Shown: positions 59,347 through 64,000 of the stretch, piece by piece
How positions within the stretch are numbered: the stretch's first letter is position 1
How the letters are laid out: every line of letters starts with the position of its first letter
Assembly (NCBI GenBank): GCA_002245135.1
Contig: NGBS01001167.1
Location: 1-64,000 of the forward strand
DNA: 64,000 nucleotides
Origin: Proteromonas lacertae
Taxonomy: Eukaryota > Sar > Bigyra > Opalinata > Proteromonadidae
Direction: 5' to 3'
Made by a program: the position numbers and the translations under genes
The notes under the pieces: generated by a model
The model's input: only the letters and a program-made list of their open reading frames with translations
What the model was told of the DNA's origin: nothing
The model's database searches: none

Positions 59347-60861
59347 ATGTCTTATATTGGAATAGATTTGGGCACAACGAATTGCTGTGCCGCTATTGCA
59401 AAAAGTAATGTGGTAGTTATAAATGGAGAAGATGGCAGGAACTTAATCGCTTCAAGAGTATTTTTTCCAAACTCTGGAGATGAACTGGTAGTTGGAAATG
59501 GTGCAGAAGCTCAGAAAAGAGGTACTGGAACTGTTATATATGATTCCAAACGTCTAATCGGTAGAAAATACTCTGATCCTAAAGTTCAGGAAGATAAATG
59601 GAATCTAAACTATGAAATAGATAGAGACAGAAGGACAGATGATATTATTGTTAAAGTTCCTTTAAAAAATTCTACAGTGGAATTTACACCAGAAGAAATA
59701 TCATCTTATTTGCTTAGAAAAATAAAATCAAATGTTGAATGTAAGATAGGAGAAGTAAAAGGAGCAGTAATAACTGTACCTGCCTATTTTGGAACAAATC
59801 AGAGAGAAAAAACAAAGAAAGCAGCTGAATTAGCTGGTTTGAATGTGATTGATATAATTGATGAACCAACAGCTGCTGCCATTGGATATGATTGTGAAAA
59901 TGAAGGATATAAAATAGGTAAGATATTGTTAGTGTATGATTTTGGAGGTGGTACATTTGATGTAAGTATAATTAGAGTTAATCATCCAGATTATAAAGTA
60001 TTATGTGTAGGAGGAGATAGTCACTTAGGAGGTGAAGATATAACAAATAATCTAGTCAATTATTTCTGTAATTTATACAAAGAAAAAACAGGTGAAGATT
60101 TAAGAGTAACAAAGAAAAATAAAATAAGAACATTGAGGAGTAAATGTGAATTATTAAAACTGGATCTATCATCTTTATCTGAAACAGAAATAGATTTTAA
60201 TTTATTTGAAGAGGAAGGTATTAATTGTAAAATGACTCTTTCCAATTTCAATGAAATCAATAAAGAATTTTTTGATAATACTATAAGAATAGTAAATGAT
60301 ACAATAGAAAGAAGTAGTATAGATATTGGTGATATAAATGAAATTATATTAGTTGGAGGAAGTTGTAGAAATAAAAGAGTAAAAGAAATGTTAGCAGAAC
60401 ATTATCCAGGTAAAATACTGAAAGAAGATTTAAATCCAGATGAGATTGTAGCAAAAGGAGCAGCAATATTAGCCAAGAACCGTGATAATGATACAGATAT
60501 AAGAAGAAGAGGATATAAAGTTCTTGTTCAAAATATAGTCACTCATAATTTAGGAATTAAAATATCTGATGGAACAATAACTAAAATGATAGAAAGAGGA
60601 TCAGAAAGAGGTAAAAAAGTATCAAAAGTGTTTAGTAACACATCTAGTACAGAATTAAGATTTGTTGTGTATGAGGGTGATTTAAATGATATTAAACAAA
60701 ATATAGTAGTTGGAGTGTTTAAAATTGATGGTTTCCCTCCCTCACCTGTTGGTTCAATAAGAATTAAAGTGATATTTGAGGTAGATGAACAAGGAGTGTT
60801 GAATATAAGTGTTTATAATCCTTCATATGGTTTAAATAAAACTATGGTATACACTTTATAA
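59347..60861 (+). CDS. Lidless Hsp70-like chaperone B
   Basis: The intronless gene encodes 504 residues with the same layout as its inverted neighbour: IGIDLGTTNCCAAIAKS, GAVITVPAYFGTNQREKTKK, GLNVIDIIDEPTAAAIGYD, VYDFGGGTFDVSII, LVGGSCRNKRVKEML (Cys where Hsp70s usually have Ser/Thr) and a short substrate-binding beta domain ending VIFEVDEQGVLNISVYNP. No lid and no EEVD. Outside the central identity tract the two genes differ at many residues, so they are not a recent duplicate overall. DEIVAKGAAILAKN replaces the usual EAVAxGAAxxA text, as in divergent Hsp70 relatives. Confidence 0.9.
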   Translation: MSYIGIDLGTTNCCAAIAKSNVVVINGEDGRNLIASRVFFPNSGDELVVGNGAEAQKRGTGTVIYDSKRLIGRKYSDPKVQEDKWNLNYEIDRDRRTDDIIVKVPLKNSTVEFTPEEISSYLLRKIKSNVECKIGEVKGAVITVPAYFGTNQREKTKKAAELAGLNVIDIIDEPTAAAIGYDCENEGYKIGKILLVYDFGGGTFDVSIIRVNHPDYKVLCVGGDSHLGGEDITNNLVNYFCNLYKEKTGEDLRVTKKNKIRTLRSKCELLKLDLSSLSETEIDFNLFEEEGINCKMTLSNFNEINKEFFDNTIRIVNDTIERSSIDIGDINEIILVGGSCRNKRVKEMLAEHYPGKILKEDLNPDEIVAKGAAILAKNRDNDTDIRRRGYKVLVQNIVTHNLGIKISDGTITKMIERGSERGKKVSKVFSNTSSTELRFVVYEGDLNDIKQNIVVGVFKIDGFPPSPVGSIRIKVIFEVDEQGVLNISVYNPSYGLNKTMVYTL

Positions 60862-60960
60862 TATATTTTCTATTTTCTTTTTAACATTACACACACAGTT
60901 TAAAATAATCTAACATCTTTTACTTTACCTATATTACACATGTATATAAATTACAATAAT

Positions 60961-61328
60961 TTAAAATAAATCATCCTCTGCGCTTGATTCACTGCTCATA
61001 TCTATGGGAATATATCTAAAACCATCTTCATCTATTATATCATTTATTGTTTCATGTTTATTAGATTTTGTGGATGAAAGTGAGCTTCTTATCGAATAGG
61101 GTGAATTTGAAGGTGTTGATTTGATTGAACCTCGACTTTTCTTTGTTTTGTCTATTATTTCTTCTTGTCCTGTTACTCTTGCATATATTTTTGCATCTTC
61201 TAGAAGTTTTTCCAGGGCTCTATATAAATTATTGTTTTTACAGTATACTCTGCATAGTAGTGTGTGTAGCCAATACTATTGTGATAGTATTCTACATTAC
61301 GCTGCTCATTAACATCAGTCATCATCAT
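60961..61328 (-). CDS. DEDGFR small protein, paralogue 1
   Basis: About 112 residues in two exons; a 29-nt phase-2 intron follows GCA-GA. The start is one of three tandem ATGs (MMMTDV); 61328 is the farthest upstream. The core is ALEKLLEDAKIYARVTGQEE, then a Ser-rich linker and a C-terminal motif IDEDGFRYIPIDMSSES ending EDDLF. No domain is recognised. Two paralogues at 61584-61886 and 63212-63494 share the intron position, the helical core and the motif. Confidence 0.7.
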
Positions 61329-61583
61329 GGTCTTTATTCAAATAATTTAAAATTATTCAAATCTATTTTGAATTTTTTTGAAAATTGCATCTGCATGTCC
61401 TATCTTCATTATGAATATTAGCGTTGCCAACCAAATGCATAGATAGTAATTATCAGCTTGGAGATGAAATTATGTGTTTTGATGGTATATTTTAGGAAAA
61501 AAACACAAATTAAAATTAAAACCATTAATATCCAATGTAGAATCAAATTTGATTTACATGTAAATATTTTACTTAAATTATAC

Positions 61584-61886
61584 TTAAAAAGTATAAACAT
61601 CATCCTCACTTAAATTAGAGCTACTAGCTGAACCATTTAAATACCGAAAACCATCTTCATCTTGTATGATATCACTATTTTCATCGTTATTTTCTGAACT
61701 GAATAAATTATGTGTTAATTTAGATGAAGATTGAGGATTTAATGGTTTGGGACCTTCTATTTGTTTTTGACCTGTAGCTTTAGCATAATTCTTCGCTTCT
61801 ACAAGAAGTTTATCCAGATTACTACATTTGATTAGGTATAAAAATATATACTCATTATGATAAACATTTAAGAAAACGATTGACAT
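61584..61886 (-). CDS. DEDGFR small protein, paralogue 2
   Basis: About 90 residues. The 30-nt phase-2 intron (starts GTATATATTTTTATACC) lies at the same place as in paralogue 1, directly before NLDKLLVEAKNYAKATGQKQ. The linker is Ser/Asn-rich and the end reads QDEDGFRYLNGSASSSNLSE then DDVYTF. The N-terminal MSIVFLNVYHN is divergent. Function is unknown. Confidence 0.7.
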   Translation of the reverse strand: MSIVFLNVYHNEYIFLYLIKCSNLDKLLVEAKNYAKATGQKQIEGPKPLNPQSSSKLTHNLFSSENNDENSDIIQDEDGFRYLNGSASSSNLSEDDVYTF

Positions 61887-62163
61887 TAAATTGATTAAAT
61901 AATATGACTATTTACTAATAGATTAAAAACAGATGAAAAATTGGAACAAAAAATATATTCGTTTAGTGACGTATTTAAAAATGTATTTTTCTCATTATTT
62001 TCTCATGATGCTATTGATTTTATCAGATGTTATTGTTACAAAACATTTATTCTAGTGTTATCACATGAATAAACATGAAAATAGAAGATATCAATTAAAC
62101 AGACAAAAATGTATTACACATAATACAGTGTATTTTAACCTAACTGTAATTTTGCTTTTTTGA

Positions 62164-63074
62164 ATGTCTTACTTCAAATTCTCTGATAAAAACCCTGGAG
62201 GTATATATAAAAATGATAATGTTTAGGCAATGATTATCTGAAAAGAGAAATGAAACTTCACAGAGAGAGATTGAAAAAAGTTCAACCTTTAATCGACACC
62301 GGTTGTATGCTATTATTTATATTATAGTTTGTAGTATATAATCCACCGCTTATTAGAAGAAAACATCTACAAATAAAAGATGAGACTTTAAGACCAGAAT
62401 TTTATAACGCTGCAAGATTAGTATCTACAGCAAAGTCGAATATCGACACATCACCACCACCTCGATATTATGAAACAAAATATCATCACATCAGAGCTAG
62501 AGAGCTTGCAAATAAAGTAGCAGAAGAAGAACATCAACGAGTATTAGATAATATGAGGAGAAGGATGTCAGAATATACAAAAAGTAAAGAACTATATAAA
62601 AATCCAGTTTATTCTTACCTATTAAATCCATCTGTGAAGAAAGTAGTTACTGGTAATAGAGAATGTAAGTTTGTACCAATGGGCAACTTTGAAAAAAGAA
62701 GAAATGAGTTATTGAGTGATATGAAATCAACCAATAGAAATTATTACTCAACATCAGCAAGAAGAAGTAGTAGTTCAACATATAACAGTAGAAGTAGAGG
62801 TAGACCATCTTCTGCACCACCAAAGAAAGCTATAAATACATATGAAGATATATCCATTGAACCAAGACCATTAGAACCTGACGAGTTAGAGGACATGTTA
62901 AAAGAAGAATTGTTAGCTATAATAGTGAAGAGGAATTTATATAAGGCAAGTGATTTAAGAGAATTATTTGATCATGCTTTGAAAAGGTGTAGAAAACCAG
63001 GATCAGTTTTTACTGTAGCATGTGTTGAGAGGGTCATTAGTGATTTAAAACAGAAGTTTAATTTATATTATTAG
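62164..63074 (+). CDS. CFAP97/Hemingway-like protein, second copy
   Basis: The start at 62164 gives MSYFKFSDKNPG. After a 26-nt intron comes REMKLHRERLKKVQPLIDT, then NPPLIRRKHLQIKDETLRP, with a related second pass SNIDTSPPPRYYETKYHHIR leading to HQRVLDNMRRRM. The I-D-T plus H-x-x-x-K plus D/E-N-x-x-x-x-R-M pattern recalls CFAP97D proteins. A Ser/Arg-rich middle (RSRGRPSSAPPKK) is followed by a helical C-terminus (LEDMLKEELLAIIVKRNLYK; LRELFDHALKRCRKPGSVFT) absent from short CFAP97D proteins. The first two introns are clear; the second has more than one possible donor. Likely a ciliary protein, less certain than the gene at 8607. Confidence 0.55.
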
Positions 63075-63211
63075 TAATTTAACTTTTTTAAAGCTTTATT
63101 TAATAGAATGTTTGTTTATGGATTTAGATTCTACCAAAACACACAATGCTAAAAAAACGAACTGATAGTAATATTCTTAATGCCACTGTACAGAAAAAAT
63201 CAAAATCTAAA

Positions 63212-63494
63212 CTAATCATCGTTAGGGTATGAGATAAATCTAAAGCCATCCTCATCTGTATCTACATTATCACTTGGGTTTAGAATTTCTTTATTGCCTT
63301 GCGAATCATTCTTTGGACTAGTTTGGGTTTTAATTGGTAAATCAATAGAAGATCTTGATGATTTATTTACATATGCTGTTGGACTTTCCCATAGGTCATT
63401 ATACTTTAGAGAATCTTGCAATTCCTTCTCAAGACTTCTAGTAAGAATGTATAACTTAAAGACAATACTCAATTAGGTAGTGGTTTTGTATCAT
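63212..63494 (-). CDS. DEDGFR small protein, paralogue 3
   Basis: About 83 residues with a short exon 1 from the ATG at 63494 (MIQNHYLIE). The 31-nt intron is again phase 2 and lies right before SLEKELQDSLKYNDLWES, aligning with the core of paralogues 1 and 2. The tail reads DTDEDGFRFISYPNDD. The helical core is the most diverged of the three. It lies on the far side of the second CFAP97-like gene, so the family was interleaved or duplicated around it. Confidence 0.65.
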
Positions 63495-63824
63495 TATGCT
63501 TTTTGAGGTGAAGAATTGAAAGAAAACAATAATGAAAAAAAAATAATTTCGTTTTAAATGTTAATCAGTTATACAATTACATTTTGTTTTTTGCATGAAA
63601 CACCCTTTCTTAATTTTGTTACTCTTAACAGTACATTTTCCAGTAACTATAATAGTCATTATAACTATCATATTTTACACTCTTTCATTAATTCAGCAAC
63701 AATCTGAATAATCCAACTAAGTAAGTCAAAATGTTGATATTTCTATGGCATCACACATCGAGTTCGTCTTATTTCTAATTTTATTTAATCAAGAACACAA
63801 ATCATATAACTATTTAATAAATTA
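63495..63824. other. Intergenic stretch near the right end
   Basis: About 330 AT-rich bases between the third DEDGFR gene start and the stop of the last minus-strand gene. I see no coding frame, RNA gene or repeat. Confidence 0.4.
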
Positions 63825-64000
63825 TTAATCACTCTCACAGTCAGAATCATCATCATCACCCTCCTTTTTAACATCTTTCTTTACTGATTCACGTAATATT
63901 TTATTACCTAGAATAAAAACTAAAAATATTAAATTATACGAACAGCAGCTTGTTCATCCTCTTCCTCATCATCATCAAAAAATGAATCATCTATTTTTGC
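63825..64000 (-). CDS. Acidic C-terminus of a gene running off the right edge
   Basis: Two partial exons (intron about 63909-63940) encode KIDDSFFDDDEEEDEQAAV, then RNKILRESVKKDVKKEGDD and an Asp/Ser-rich end DSDCESD. Only about 47 residues are inside the window and no domain is recognisable. The local short intron and the codon pattern support a real gene. Confidence 0.6.

Overview
The window is nuclear DNA from an AT-rich, gene-dense, single-celled eukaryote. About thirty protein genes lie in 64 kb on both strands, often less than 100 bases apart. Most are split by very short spliceosomal introns of about 22-60 nt that start GTATAT/GTATNN and end (T)ATAG or TTAG. The code is standard, and Asn/Gln/Glu/Asp-rich low-complexity tails are common. 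No tRNA, rRNA, CRISPR array or bacterial operon was seen. The cell appears to have a translating mitochondrion (uL29m, Tom7, a mitochondrial carrier, an isovaleryl-CoA-dehydrogenase-like enzyme), cilia (two CFAP97/Hemingway-like genes), meiotic crossover machinery (HEI10/CCNB1IP1-like) and a left-edge relative of the [FeFe]-hydrogenase maturase HydE. The mix of mitochondrial translation, hydrogenase maturation and cilia fits a facultatively anaerobic flagellate or amoeboflagellate, for example heterolobosean-like. I cannot name the species.

Layout. 1-8.2 kb: HydE-like gene (minus) and a large PH-BEACH-WD40 gene (plus). 8.6-15 kb: CFAP97-like, mitochondrial uL29m, APC5, Tom7 and an AP-complex sigma subunit. 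15-31 kb: an ankyrin/FN3/WW scaffold, the BiP exchange factor SIL1, a ZNFX1-type helicase with NFX1 zinc fingers, a kinase-LRR fusion and a Cys-rich finger protein. 31.5-41 kb: TBC RabGAP, mitochondrial carrier, ESF1, acyl-CoA dehydrogenase, short NH3-type NAD synthetase and a second kinase-LRR fusion. 41.5-42.7 kb: a decayed DNA transposon with inverted ends and TAA flanks, transposase remnant PIF/Harbinger-like. 42.9-53 kb: gamma-synergin-like EH/WW protein, TORC2 subunit SIN1, HEI10-like, Deltex-like E3 ligase and HAD phosphatase. 53.6-64 kb: an unrecognised beta-domain plus helical protein, two lidless Hsp70-like genes flanking a kinase-TPR gene, three small paralogues ending in a DEDGFR motif, a second CFAP97-like gene and an acidic C-terminal fragment.

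Functional themes. AP sigma, synergin, TBC and BEACH point to endomembrane traffic. APC5, HEI10 and Deltex are ubiquitin and cell-cycle factors. SIL1 and the Hsp70-like pair are chaperone factors. The most notable signals are a near-perfect inverted identity tract between the two Hsp70-like genes, a recent exon-plus-intron tandem duplication in the ZNFX1-like gene, the DEDGFR mini-family with a shared intron position, a recurrent TCAAGC/GCTTGA hexamer upstream of starts, a 22-nt intron, one intron without a GT donor, and reading-frame breaks in otherwise conserved genes that are densest in the first 3.6 kb. Exon boundaries are my own splice inferences. They are good where frame and family similarity agree and weak in the BEACH N-terminus and the middle of the HEI10-like gene.
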